Shown piece after piece: positions 55,525 through 63,862 of a stretch of 64,000 nt of DNA. Where the stretch lies: positions 282,665 to 346,664 of the forward strand of contig JAPOHD010000007.1 in NCBI GenBank assembly GCA_026671195.1, in the 5' to 3' direction. The first letter of the stretch is position 1; each line of letters opens with the position of its first letter. Under the pieces are notes generated by a model. The model did not search any database, was not told the origin of the DNA, and was given only the letters and a program-made list of their open reading frames with translations. The position numbers and the translations under genes were made by a program. Origin of the DNA: Draconibacterium aestuarii (GTDB lineage: Bacteria; Bacteroidota; Bacteroidia; Bacteroidales; Prolixibacteraceae).

Positions 55525-56931
55525 ATGAAGAAAATAATACAAATGGCATGGCGCAATATCTGGCGAAACCGGAGACGGACAATCATTACTGCGGCGTCGA
55601 TATTTTTTGCTTTGTTTTTTGCCATTATCATGCGTTCGTTCCAACTGGGCACATACGGACATATGATCCACCAGGTTATTGAGTCGTACAGCGGGTACCT
55701 GCAACTGCAAAGCCCCGACTATTTTGATGAACCGGGTTTGGATAATGCATTCGAATACGACCAGGATCTGTTAAACCGCATAAACAGCAATCCCGGGGTG
55801 AAAATTGCCGTACCACGTGTTGAGTCCTTTGCACTGGCCTCGATTGGGGCCAAAACCAAAGGCGTTCTGGTTAATGGAATCGATGTTGAGAAGGAAGCAG
55901 AATTATCCAATCCTCAGAAAAATCTGGTGCATTACCGCTTTTTAAGTGCAGTAATGGATGCCGTTTATGCCATTCCGGAGTTAACAGAAGATCAGAAAAC
56001 GAACTTGAAAATGTATGAGAATGCCTCTTTCAGTTCGTTGGATAAAATCGGGATGAATTGCGGAATTTCTGATGAAACGATACTTCAAAAAATAGGAGAA
56101 CTAACCGCTTTTAATGGTAGCTATTTACAGGCCAGCGATGAAGGTGTTTTGGTTTCCGATCGTTTATCGAAATTTATGCAACTGAATATTGGCGACACGC
56201 TGGTTTTAATGGGCACAGGGTATCATGGCGCCTCTGCTGCCGGATTGTTTCCGGTTCGCGGAATTATAAAAATACCTTCGCCGGAACTTGATAACAAACT
56301 GGTTTATATGTCGCTGCCACGGGCACAGGAATTCTTTGGCATGGAAAATATGCTTACCACCCTGGCCATCAACTTAAACGATAAAAGTACAATGTCTGAG
56401 GTTCAGCAAGAACTGACCAATCAACTCGATAAAAATGCCTATGTGGTTAAAAACTGGCAGGAATTCAACCCGGTTTTAAAACAGTCGATCGAAGGCGATA
56501 ACGCCGGAGGAATTGTGTTTGCAGCCATACTATATGTGATTGTGTTTTTTGGAATTTTTGGAACCGTGCTGATGATGATCGCCGAACGAAAACGCGAATT
56601 TGGAGTACTTATCGCCATTGGAATGAAAAAGCGTTTGCTAATGAGTATAGTGCTAATCGAAATGTTTTTTATCGGCACTTTGGGAACCGTGGTTGGAATG
56701 CTCATTGTTTCTCCTCTCATCTATCTTGGAAATAAATTCCCGATACGATTAACGGGCGAAACCGCAAAAATGTACGAAGATATGGGCTATGAAGCAGTTA
56801 TGCCAATGGCTACTTTCGATGCCTATTTCTGGTGGCAGGCGATGATTGTGCTGCTTATGGTTGTAGTGGCCAGCTATTTCCCGCTAAAAAGCATTCGCAA
56901 ACTAAAAGTTATTAAGGCGCTGAGAGCCTAG
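55525..56931 (+). CDS. ABC transporter permease, FtsX/LolCE-like (first)
   Basis: A 468-residue permease: one N-terminal membrane helix (residues ~20-40) after WRNIWRNRRRTII, a large periplasmic domain (~45-320), and three C-terminal helices (~330-460). AERKREFGVLIAIGMKKRLL between the second and third helix is the coupling-helix signature of the MacB/LolC/FtsX group. It should act with the second permease and the ATPase encoded downstream. It begins 23 bp after the LolA-like gene. A role in extracting hydrophobic cargo from the inner membrane fits the family. Confidence 0.9.
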   Translation: MKKIIQMAWRNIWRNRRRTIITAASIFFALFFAIIMRSFQLGTYGHMIHQVIESYSGYLQLQSPDYFDEPGLDNAFEYDQDLLNRINSNPGVKIAVPRVESFALASIGAKTKGVLVNGIDVEKEAELSNPQKNLVHYRFLSAVMDAVYAIPELTEDQKTNLKMYENASFSSLDKIGMNCGISDETILQKIGELTAFNGSYLQASDEGVLVSDRLSKFMQLNIGDTLVLMGTGYHGASAAGLFPVRGIIKIPSPELDNKLVYMSLPRAQEFFGMENMLTTLAINLNDKSTMSEVQQELTNQLDKNAYVVKNWQEFNPVLKQSIEGDNAGGIVFAAILYVIVFFGIFGTVLMMIAERKREFGVLIAIGMKKRLLMSIVLIEMFFIGTLGTVVGMLIVSPLIYLGNKFPIRLTGETAKMYEDMGYEAVMPMATFDAYFWWQAMIVLLMVVVASYFPLKSIRKLKVIKALRA

Positions 56932-56938
56932 TTATGGT

Positions 56939-56990
56939 GATTGAAATAAGATTGAAATAAGATTGATGGAGATTGAAACAAGATGAAATC
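56939..56990. repeat. GATTGAAATAA tandem/dispersed repeat (copy B)
   Basis: Units GATTGAAATAA, GATTGAAATAA, GATTGATGGA, GATTGAAACAA and GATGAAATC follow each other at about 10-11 bp. The minus strand of 9717-9773 has matching units. It separates the two permease genes of one cluster. Confidence 0.55.
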
Positions 56991-57004
56991 TAAATAAAAC
57001 TAAA

Positions 57005-57148
57005 ATGGAGAACAATCGTTGGATAGAATATAAAATACAGATTCGGGAAAGACTTAAAGTTTTTGCAATGCAAAGCGTCACTCATAAAGATTTAAGTATG
57101 CACAAAATCTCAGCACTCTTTACTCATTACTCTATTCTCACTACTTAA
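57005..57148 (+). CDS. Short open frame between the permease genes (doubtful)
   Basis: A 47-codon frame starting MENNRWIEYKIQIRERLKVF, then losing protein-like character (ALFTHYSILTT). The 5' half looks coding and amphipathic; the 3' half is simple TACTCAT-type sequence common in spacers. It may be a decayed remnant, or chance. I would not count it as a functional gene without homologues. Confidence 0.25.
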   Translation: MENNRWIEYKIQIRERLKVFAMQSVTHKDLSMHKISALFTHYSILTT

Positions 57149-57159
57149 AATAAAAAACA

Positions 57160-58587
57160 ATGATAACAGCAATTTCCTGGAAAAACGTTTGGAGAAACAA
57201 ACACCGGAGCATGATCGTAATTGTGGCGGTTACTCTGGGTACTGTGGCAGGTGTATTTGTTGCCGGTATGATGAAAGGTTGGTCGGATCAACGTGTTGAT
57301 GCTGCCATTTATACCGAGGCTGCCCATCTGAAAGTCCAGAATCCGGAATACCTGAACAACGAAGAAATCACCTACACCATTCCAAATTACAATGCAGTCA
57401 AAACGTTTATCGAAAATCAATCCAATATCGAGAAATATACAAGCCGCACCAAAGTGGTTGCCATGGCTGCCACCTCGCGCGGAAATACTGCCGTTACCCT
57501 AAAAGGGATTAATCCCGATGATGAAAAAAAGGTCTCCAATCTTTACGAGTTTATAGAAGAAGACGGCGGAAGTTACTTTGATGTAGACTATAAAAATCCT
57601 ATCGTAATCAGCGACAAAACTGCCGAGCAACTTCGAATTAAAACCTTCAGAGTTACCACAGAGCTGATCGACAGTTTAAAAAGTTTGCAGGTTCCTGAAA
57701 ATGTTCTGGCCTTAACTCAGGAATATGAAGGTCGGCGTTTTTATTCAAAAACAAAGTTTCGAAAAGCTTTCGAGAGCGAACTCAGCAAATCCGACGCCAG
57801 AAAATACGGTGCTTTAATTGCCGAACTGGCCAAAAACTATCAGTTAAAAGCCAAAATTGTATTCACCTTTACCGACATGCATGGCGATCTCACTTATCAG
57901 TCGTACCGTGTGTGTGGCATTTACAAAACAAGCAATACCGCATTCGATGCCATGAATGCCTTTGTTCTGCAAGATGATCTGGCACGGGTAGCAGGATTTG
58001 GCCCTGCTGATTTTCATGAAATAGCCGCGTTAATTAACCTGGATAATTCCACCGAAAAAGTGGAGCAACTTGCCATCAGTACCAGATTTCCAGAGGTGAA
58101 TGTAATGACCTGGCGCGAAATGGCTCCCGATGCAGCCATGCTCTCCGACATAATGGACATCTACTATTTCATAATAATGAGCATTATTTTCCTGGCACTG
58201 GCTTTTGGAATTGTCAACACCATGCTGATGTCGATAATGGAACGCATAAAAGAACTGGGTATGTTAATGGCCATAGGAATGAACAAGAAAAAGGTTTTCA
58301 GAATGATTATGCTGGAAACAGTTTTCTTAACGCTTACCGGCAGTCTTGTGGGAATGGGACTGGGAGCTTTGGTGTTAAAAATTACCAACGTTACCGGACT
58401 TGATTTTTCGTCGGTAGGCGAAGGATTTGAAGCCTTTGGTTATGCAGCAATCGTTTATCCGAATATTGAATGGAGCTTTTTCTTTGCGATTATCGTGCTG
58501 GTAATTGTTGTAGGAATATTGTCCTCGATTTCACCGGCACGAAAGGCCCTGAAACTAAAGCCCATTGACGCTTTGCGAACAGAATAA
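57160..58587 (+). CDS. ABC transporter permease, FtsX/LolCE-like (second)
   Basis: A 475-residue permease with the same plan as the first: WKNVWRNKHRSMIVIVAVTL leads into the first helix, a periplasmic domain covers ~45-325, and three helices close the protein, with MERIKELGMLMAIGMNKKKV as the coupling segment. The ending SISPARKALKLKPIDALRTE is typical of the family. The two permeases differ in sequence and probably form a heterodimer, as LolC and LolE do. The ATPase gene follows after 51 bp. Confidence 0.9.
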   Translation: MITAISWKNVWRNKHRSMIVIVAVTLGTVAGVFVAGMMKGWSDQRVDAAIYTEAAHLKVQNPEYLNNEEITYTIPNYNAVKTFIENQSNIEKYTSRTKVVAMAATSRGNTAVTLKGINPDDEKKVSNLYEFIEEDGGSYFDVDYKNPIVISDKTAEQLRIKTFRVTTELIDSLKSLQVPENVLALTQEYEGRRFYSKTKFRKAFESELSKSDARKYGALIAELAKNYQLKAKIVFTFTDMHGDLTYQSYRVCGIYKTSNTAFDAMNAFVLQDDLARVAGFGPADFHEIAALINLDNSTEKVEQLAISTRFPEVNVMTWREMAPDAAMLSDIMDIYYFIIMSIIFLALAFGIVNTMLMSIMERIKELGMLMAIGMNKKKVFRMIMLETVFLTLTGSLVGMGLGALVLKITNVTGLDFSSVGEGFEAFGYAAIVYPNIEWSFFFAIIVLVIVVGILSSISPARKALKLKPIDALRTE

Positions 58588-58638
58588 TACTAATCATTAA
58601 AAAACAAACTGAGTCAGATACCACTAAATTCAATAAAA

Positions 58639-59334
58639 ATGAAAGTTATAGAAATAAAAGACCTGGTAAAAATATATAACGAGTCGGAAGTGAAAGTACA
58701 TGCGGTTAACGGCATTACACTCGATTTTGAGCAAGGCGAATTTGCAGCCATTGTCGGTCCATCAGGATCCGGGAAAACAACACTGCTAAATATGATCGGC
58801 GGACTGGATGATCCAACATCAGGAGAAGTACTGGTTGACGGTACAGCAATGAGCAACCTGAAAGGATCGGATTTAACCGACTTTCGCTTAAATAATATTG
58901 GATTCGTATTTCAATCGTATAACCTGATTCCGGTGTTAACTGCCAAAGAAAATACCGAGTTTGTGATGCGCCTTCAGGGAAAAAACAGCAAAGAATGCGA
59001 TGCCAGAACCGAAGAACTGTTAAAGTCGGTTGGGTTAGGTGAACGCATGAATGCACGGCCCGCAAAATTATCGGGTGGTCAACAGCAACGAGTTGCCGTG
59101 GCACGTGCTTTGGCAAGCAAACCAAAATTTGTTTTGGCCGATGAACCTACGGCCAATCTCGATTCAAAATCGACAGAAACTTTGCTGGACATCATGGAAA
59201 AACTAAACCGGGAGGAAAACATCACCTTTGTGTTTAGTACACACGATGCTCGCGTGGTAAATAAGGCCCGTCGGGTGATAACCGTAGAAGATGGAAAAGT
59301 GATCAGTGACGAACGAAAAAATGGTGGTGAATAA
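58639..59334 (+). CDS. ABC transporter ATP-binding protein, LolD/MacB-like
   Basis: A 231-residue ATPase: Walker A GPSGSGKTT (residues ~39-47), Q-loop VFQSYNLIPVLTAKENTEF, signature LSGGQQQRVAVARALA, Walker B VLADEPTANLD and H-loop STHD. The length and the IGGLDDPTSGEV stretch fit the LolD/MacB/FtsE group. It powers the two FtsX-type permeases upstream. Its stop TAA overlaps by one base with the start ATG of the next gene, so the barrel protein is translationally coupled. Confidence 0.95.
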   Translation: MKVIEIKDLVKIYNESEVKVHAVNGITLDFEQGEFAAIVGPSGSGKTTLLNMIGGLDDPTSGEVLVDGTAMSNLKGSDLTDFRLNNIGFVFQSYNLIPVLTAKENTEFVMRLQGKNSKECDARTEELLKSVGLGERMNARPAKLSGGQQQRVAVARALASKPKFVLADEPTANLDSKSTETLLDIMEKLNREENITFVFSTHDARVVNKARRVITVEDGKVISDERKNGGE

Positions 59335-60497
59335 TGGGACTGAATAAATACATCCTGTTTCTGTTACTTGTGCTTGTAACTTGGCCTGTCAGTGCCCAAT
59401 CGAAATTCGATCTTAACGGCTACATTTCAAATATGGGGCAATCGAGTTTTGCGAAAGATGCCGGCGGTGACTATCAATTCGCGAACGACTTTACTCTGCA
59501 CAATCGCATAAACATTGCATACTATGCCAGCGATAATCTTACGGCGCATGTGCAGTTCCGCAATCAGTTTGTTTGGGGGCAAAGTATGAAACAGTTTCCG
59601 GGTTATGCAGATGAATTTGCAAAAGACCGTGGTTTTCTACATCTGAATTTTAACTGGTGGCAAAACAGCAACAACTTAATGAATACACAGTTTGACAGAG
59701 CGTATATTGAATACACTTCGGGTAACCTCGAATTGAGTTTGGGGCGCCAGAGAGTAAACTGGGGACGAACGCTGGTTTGGAATCCGAATGATATTTTTAA
59801 TGCCTTTTCGTACTACGACATTGATTACATGGAACGTCCCGGATCCGACGCTTTGCGAGCGAAATATTATTTGGGAACTGCCTCATCGGCCGAGTTGGTT
59901 GCTAAGCTCGACAGTGTAAATAATTTAACCCTGGCAGGTTTGTATAAATTTAATAAATGGAGTTACGACATCCAGTTTATGGGTGGTTACGTAAAAGGTG
60001 AAGACTTTGTGATTGGAACCGGATGGGAAGGCAACATCGGTAAAGTGGCATTCAGGGGCGAGGCGAGTTATTATCACCCGGAAGAAAGTTTTGCCGACAC
60101 AACGGGTGTGTTTTTAGCCAGTGTTGGTTTCGACTATTTGGTAAACAACAAGTTAACCGTTCAGTGGGAATTTCTGTACAACGATCCCCAAACACTTATT
60201 GATATAGAACAAAGTCCATCGGCAATTTTTCAGGCTCCTGCCAACTCAAAAACTCTATCCTTCAGCAAATACAACCTCTTTGCCAACTTTTCCTATATTG
60301 TAAATCCCATATTAACTGCCAATCTTGCCGGAATGTACTACACCGATTACCAGGGTTTCTTTTTAATGCCTGCAATTGACTTTTCCATTAGTTCCAACCT
60401 CTATTTTTCAGTAATGTATCAGTATTTTAACCTGGAACTTCATGATGTAAGATCCGGATCGAACGTGGCCTACGCCCGTTTAAAATGGAATTTTTAA
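59334..60497 (+). CDS. Outer-membrane beta-barrel protein of the Lol-like cluster
   Basis: A 387-residue protein with a signal peptide (LLVLVTWPVSAQ) and alternating hydrophobic strands through to the C-terminal aromatic residue (VAYARLKWNF). Motifs GRQRVNWGRTLVWNPNDIFN and SYYDIDYMERPGSDALRAKY resemble a group of porin-like barrels often called DUF1302-like; I cannot confirm that family. Coupling to the ABC ATPase gene suggests that it is the outer-membrane end of the same pathway. Its ligand is unknown. Confidence 0.75.
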   Translation: MGLNKYILFLLLVLVTWPVSAQSKFDLNGYISNMGQSSFAKDAGGDYQFANDFTLHNRINIAYYASDNLTAHVQFRNQFVWGQSMKQFPGYADEFAKDRGFLHLNFNWWQNSNNLMNTQFDRAYIEYTSGNLELSLGRQRVNWGRTLVWNPNDIFNAFSYYDIDYMERPGSDALRAKYYLGTASSAELVAKLDSVNNLTLAGLYKFNKWSYDIQFMGGYVKGEDFVIGTGWEGNIGKVAFRGEASYYHPEESFADTTGVFLASVGFDYLVNNKLTVQWEFLYNDPQTLIDIEQSPSAIFQAPANSKTLSFSKYNLFANFSYIVNPILTANLAGMYYTDYQGFFLMPAIDFSISSNLYFSVMYQYFNLELHDVRSGSNVAYARLKWNF

Positions 60498-60647
60498 TAA
60501 TCCCATTATCGGTGTGTTGTTCGATTTAAATTTCATTAAAACTGCTAATAAAATCCCGAATCAAACGTTACTACTTTCAATTACTATCAGTAAAAAACGT
60601 TGTGGCTTAAGTTTTGTTAGTATGGAAAAGAAATTTAAAAGAGCAGT

Positions 60648-61304
60648 ATGAAAATTTGGATCACGATATTATTGATTTGCGCAGGAAATCTATTTTTAGC
60701 AAAAGCAGCTGAACCCGATAAAAGATTAAACACGGCTGCAAATGCAAACTACCTCTCAACTCTCGAGAAAGAAGTGGTTTATGAAATCAATCTATTCCGT
60801 TCTAATCCGGCTAAATATGCCGAAAAATATATTGCTCCACTGGCTCAATATTACGACCGAAAAATATTGCATTACCCAGGCGATGTCGCCATAAAAACAC
60901 AGGAAGGCGTGAAAGCTTTGCATGAATGTGTACGGGTTTTATCGAAGGCTCATCCCTTACCAATTATGTACCCGAACAAAGGCCTTACGCTCGCAGCAAT
61001 CGACCATCAGAAAGACCAGCAAAAAACGGGAAAAACAGGTCATACAGGTAGCGACCGTTCGGATATGAAAGAACGCATTGAACGCTATTGTAGCTGGCAA
61101 ACCAGAATCGCTGAAAACATTGCATACGGGAACTCCTCAGCCAGGCAGGTAGTAATCTTCCTGTTAATCGACGATGACGTAAAAAACCGTGGCCACCGAA
61201 CTAATTTGCTTCACCCTGCATTTAAAACCGTGGGAGTAACTTTTGGAGAACATCCGATTTACCAAACCATGTGTGTTATTGATTTTGCCGGAGACGTTGA
61301 TTAA
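60648..61304 (+). CDS. CAP-superfamily (SCP/PR1-like) exported protein
   Basis: A 218-residue protein with a signal peptide (ITILLICAGNLFLAKAAEP). The CAP domain spans ~40-215: VVYEINLFRSNPAKYAEKYI, LTLAAIDHQKDQQKTGKTGH, the central ENIAYG, and HRTNLLHPAFKTVGVTFG. His and Glu of the CAP tetrad are present. Bacterial members are secreted or periplasmic and poorly understood. It lies 150 bp after the barrel gene. Confidence 0.88.
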   Translation: MKIWITILLICAGNLFLAKAAEPDKRLNTAANANYLSTLEKEVVYEINLFRSNPAKYAEKYIAPLAQYYDRKILHYPGDVAIKTQEGVKALHECVRVLSKAHPLPIMYPNKGLTLAAIDHQKDQQKTGKTGHTGSDRSDMKERIERYCSWQTRIAENIAYGNSSARQVVIFLLIDDDVKNRGHRTNLLHPAFKTVGVTFGEHPIYQTMCVIDFAGDVD

Positions 61305-61380
61305 ATCAGGGACACATCCTTTTTGATTCTGCCATAAAAATTTATATGAATATCCGCGCTATGCCATATCGCTTGTTTTT

Positions 61381-61467
61381 ACGTCATGCTGAACTCGTTT
61401 CAGCATCTCATGGCAATATCAATCAGTATTATACGAATGAGACCCTGAAACAAGTTAAGGGTGACGT
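61381..61467. repeat. REP-like 30-bp imperfect inverted repeat (RHAELVSASH type)
   Basis: The left arm 61381-61410 (ACGTCATGCTGAACTCGTTT and on) and the right arm 61438-61467 (through CCTGAAACAAGTTAAGGGTG) are complementary over about 30 bp with few mismatches and a 27-base loop. In one frame the element reads RHAELVSASH and ETLKQVKGD, translations typical of dispersed intergenic repeats and not a gene. Confidence 0.85.
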
Positions 61468-61533
61468 TCGCATAATGATGTATAACGTACATTCAAAAGA
61501 AATTTATATTGAAAATCTAAAACAACAACAATC

Positions 61534-62502
61534 TTGAGATTTTTTTTCTTAATTATCGCATCATTATTGTTTGCTCAGTTGGTTTCGGCTCAAAAGTTAA
61601 ACCAACTTAAACATGAAGACCACAAGGAGTTTTTCTTTCATTGGGACAATGATGTTTTTCTTTTTACGGATTTCTATTACACCCAAGGCGTCCAATTGTT
61701 TTATGTTAATCCTGCGCTGCGAAAAAATCCGGCCAATCACTTTTTACCCCGGCTAAAAAATGCCGATAATTATTTTGGTATTGGTCTGATTCAGGAAATA
61801 TACACTCCAAAAGATATTACCGATTCGTTAATGAATCTTGTGGACAGGCCATATGCCGGTACACTTTTCTTTCGCTCATTTGTTACATCAGTAAATCCTG
61901 GCAAACGACTTAAACTTACGTCGCAACTTGATCTGGGTTTTTTGGGCCCCCTTTCAGGAGCCAGCCACGCACAGGAAATTATACACGATTGGCTGGGCTC
62001 AAAACCGCCTATGGGTTGGGATTTTCAAGTTGAAAACCGACCGTATATCAATTACAATCTTATAATTGAAAAGGAGTTTATCCAGGTGCCACAACTTTTT
62101 TCGTTACTGGGAAATTCACAGCTTCGTGCAGGTAACATTCACAACGACTTGCTGGTGGGTACTAATTTCCGATTTGGCCGTTTAAACAACTATTTTAAAG
62201 GACTCCATCTGGCAAATAAAAAATACAGAGAGAACAAAGACTTTGAATTCTATGTATGTGGTGGATTGAATTACCGTGAAGTATTGTACGATGCAACTTT
62301 AATGGGTGGTATTATACCTCCCAAAGAAGATAATCAGTTTAAATTCAATCAAATTGAACACCATATTTTAGAATATGACATTGGAGTGACAATTACTTAC
62401 AAAATGCTTAGCCTCAAAGGAAAAGTTATTTGGAAAACTCCTGAATTTGAAAATGGAGAAAGTCATGGCTGGGGCCGTATTTCATTCTATATAAGATTAT
62501 AA
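61534..62502 (+). CDS. LpxR-family lipid A deacylase-like outer-membrane protein
   Basis: A 322-residue barrel protein. The only start giving a signal peptide is TTG at 61534 (FFFLIIASLLFAQLVSAQ); the frame is closed 22 bases upstream and has no ATG near. LpxR features are FHWDNDVFLFTDFYYTQGVQ, where the Asp and Asn bind calcium in the family, VDRPYAGTLFFRSF, LGFLGPLSGASHAQEIIHDW and a final SHGWGRISFYIRL. LpxR removes the 3' acyl chains of lipid A. Confidence 0.9.
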   Translation: MRFFFLIIASLLFAQLVSAQKLNQLKHEDHKEFFFHWDNDVFLFTDFYYTQGVQLFYVNPALRKNPANHFLPRLKNADNYFGIGLIQEIYTPKDITDSLMNLVDRPYAGTLFFRSFVTSVNPGKRLKLTSQLDLGFLGPLSGASHAQEIIHDWLGSKPPMGWDFQVENRPYINYNLIIEKEFIQVPQLFSLLGNSQLRAGNIHNDLLVGTNFRFGRLNNYFKGLHLANKKYRENKDFEFYVCGGLNYREVLYDATLMGGIIPPKEDNQFKFNQIEHHILEYDIGVTITYKMLSLKGKVIWKTPEFENGESHGWGRISFYIRL

Positions 62503-62625
62503 CATCTGCTTTTTAAGAGTCCGGACAGATCTTATTCTCAGATAAATAATGCTACAAAAGTGACGAACACTTCATTCTGATTTCCATAAAATTTGCATAC
62601 ATTTACTTTATCAAAAACAACATTA

Positions 62626-62643
62626 GCGGGAGTAGCTCAGTGG
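62626..62643 (+). pseudogene. 5' fragment of a tRNA gene (tRNA-Gly-like)
   Basis: GCGGGAGTAGCTCAGTGG reproduces the acceptor 5' strand, the UA spacer and the start of the D arm of tRNA-Gly. The gene then stops and the sequence continues in reverse into an ATPase remnant. There is no anticodon or T arm nearby, so it is not functional. Confidence 0.7.
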
Positions 62644-62873
62644 CTTTGATATACCTTTCTGGTGTAAAAGGTTGTGAGAACTGCAGTACATTGTACTGAC
62701 CTAAGTGCGCACAAATCAGCTGAGTGGATTTCTGTGTCAATCGCAGCAATTTTTGACCAGTCAGTGATTCCTGATGCCAGCAGTAGAGCTGACATGGTTT
62801 TTCCAGACCCAGTAGGCCCCTGTAAGGCAAGCTTAATCTTGGCTTGCTTACGCATACCGTTTCTAATTTCCAT
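62644..62873 (-). pseudogene. Frameshifted, truncated AAA/RecA-like ATPase of mobile-element type
   Basis: From the ATG at 62873 the minus strand reads MEIRNGMRKQAKIKLALQG with a P-loop (GPTGSGKT) and KIAAIDTE, then HSADLCA. At about 62710 the frame breaks, and the next frame continues AHLGQYNVL, PFTPERYIKA. Together they read as the N-terminal ~75 residues of an AAA-family ATPase like those of phages and conjugative elements. The gene ends abruptly at the tRNA fragment. Confidence 0.72.
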
Positions 62874-62995
62874 ATTGAAAAATTTTAAATGATAGATTTT
62901 TAAATGAATATTATGTTTGGACAAAAGGAATTATTTGTATGTTTAGGATAGATGGTTATTCAGATCATCCGTGTGTTTGGGGGGTTAACATTTAG

Positions 62996-63019
62996 AAAGG
63001 AGACTGTTGAGTCTCCTTT
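62996..63019. terminator. Hairpin/terminator with GTTG loop (first of two)
   Basis: A perfect 10-bp stem AAAGGAGACT with AGTCTCCTTT around loop GTTG, followed by TTC-rich sequence. It fits a rho-independent terminator on the plus strand. A second hairpin with the same loop lies 90 bp on. Confidence 0.7.
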
Positions 63020-63086
63020 TTCTTCTTCCAATTTCTATTTTGACACAATTCTTTTTGCTCTTACCTAAGCGCAATTAAGATAATTC

Positions 63087-63110
63087 AGGGGTAGCTGTTG
63101 AGTTGCCCCT
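63087..63110. terminator. Hairpin with GTTG loop (second of two)
   Basis: AGGGGTAGCT (63087-63096) pairs with AGTTGCCCCT (63101-63110) with two wobbles around the same GTTG loop, followed by TTATAG. The stem differs from the first while the loop and closing CT/AG pairs are kept. Confidence 0.55.
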
Positions 63111-63322
63111 TTATAGTTATTCCATTTTAATACAATACACTTTTAATACTTATTTGTCTTTTATTTAAAAACTTCGTAAATTGCTCTGTATTAAGCCACA
63201 AATATTATGTTGTTTGAAATGATATTGCGGATACATGAAGGATTACAAGAATTTCTGGAGCATTCGAACAAATGGATTTAAACTGTATAAAAGTCAGATA
63301 TATTAATTCAAAAACGAACATT

Positions 63323-63862
63323 ATGAGAAAACTAGGATTTTTAATGATGCTTGTTGGCATCTTCACATTTATCGCTTGCGAGAAAACTGATCTTGTAGCT
63401 GAGACGGAACAAGAATTAAGCACTAAAAGTGCGAAGAAAGTATTGAACTTCAGGGCGCATTTATCGGGAGAGAATGAAGTACCTTCAGTTTGGACCGATG
63501 CTTCCGGACAAGCAGTGTTTCAACTTAGCAAAGATGGAACAGAATTATCCTACAAATTGATTGTAGATAGTATAGAGAATGTGCGTATGGCACATATTCA
63601 TATGGCTCCTGCCGGTACTAACGGAGGTGTGGTTGCTTGGTTATATCCTTCTTCCCCACCACCGATTTTAATTGATGGACCATACGAAGGTATCCTGGCA
63701 AAGGGTGTTTTAACCGATGCAAATGTTGTTGGCATGACCCTAATGGATCTGGTGCATAAAATGTATGAGGGAAATACCTATGTTAATGTTCATACCGTAC
63801 AACATCCCGGTGGTGAAATCAGAGGGCAAATTATGGGAAACATGCCACAACCCAATAAATGA
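63323..63862 (+). CDS. CHRD-domain lipoprotein
   Basis: A 179-residue lipoprotein from the ATG at 63323 (lipobox FTFIAC); an upstream in-frame ATG at 63272 would spoil the signal. The CHRD domain runs from about residue 34: FRAHLSGENEVPSVWTDASG, MAHIHMAPAGTNGGVVAWLY, and VNVHTVQHPGGEIRGQI. The His residues in HIH and VHT are typical. Function of bacterial CHRD proteins is not known. It is a single gene between the mobile-element scar and a GC-rich tail. Confidence 0.9.
   Translation: MRKLGFLMMLVGIFTFIACEKTDLVAETEQELSTKSAKKVLNFRAHLSGENEVPSVWTDASGQAVFQLSKDGTELSYKLIVDSIENVRMAHIHMAPAGTNGGVVAWLYPSSPPPILIDGPYEGILAKGVLTDANVVGMTLMDLVHKMYEGNTYVNVHTVQHPGGEIRGQIMGNMPQPNK

Noticed and set aside
61346..61537. 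A 63-codon open frame that could be called a small protein
   Set aside because: Its RHAELVSASH and ETLKQVKGD parts are the translation of a dispersed inverted repeat, with no signal or domain.
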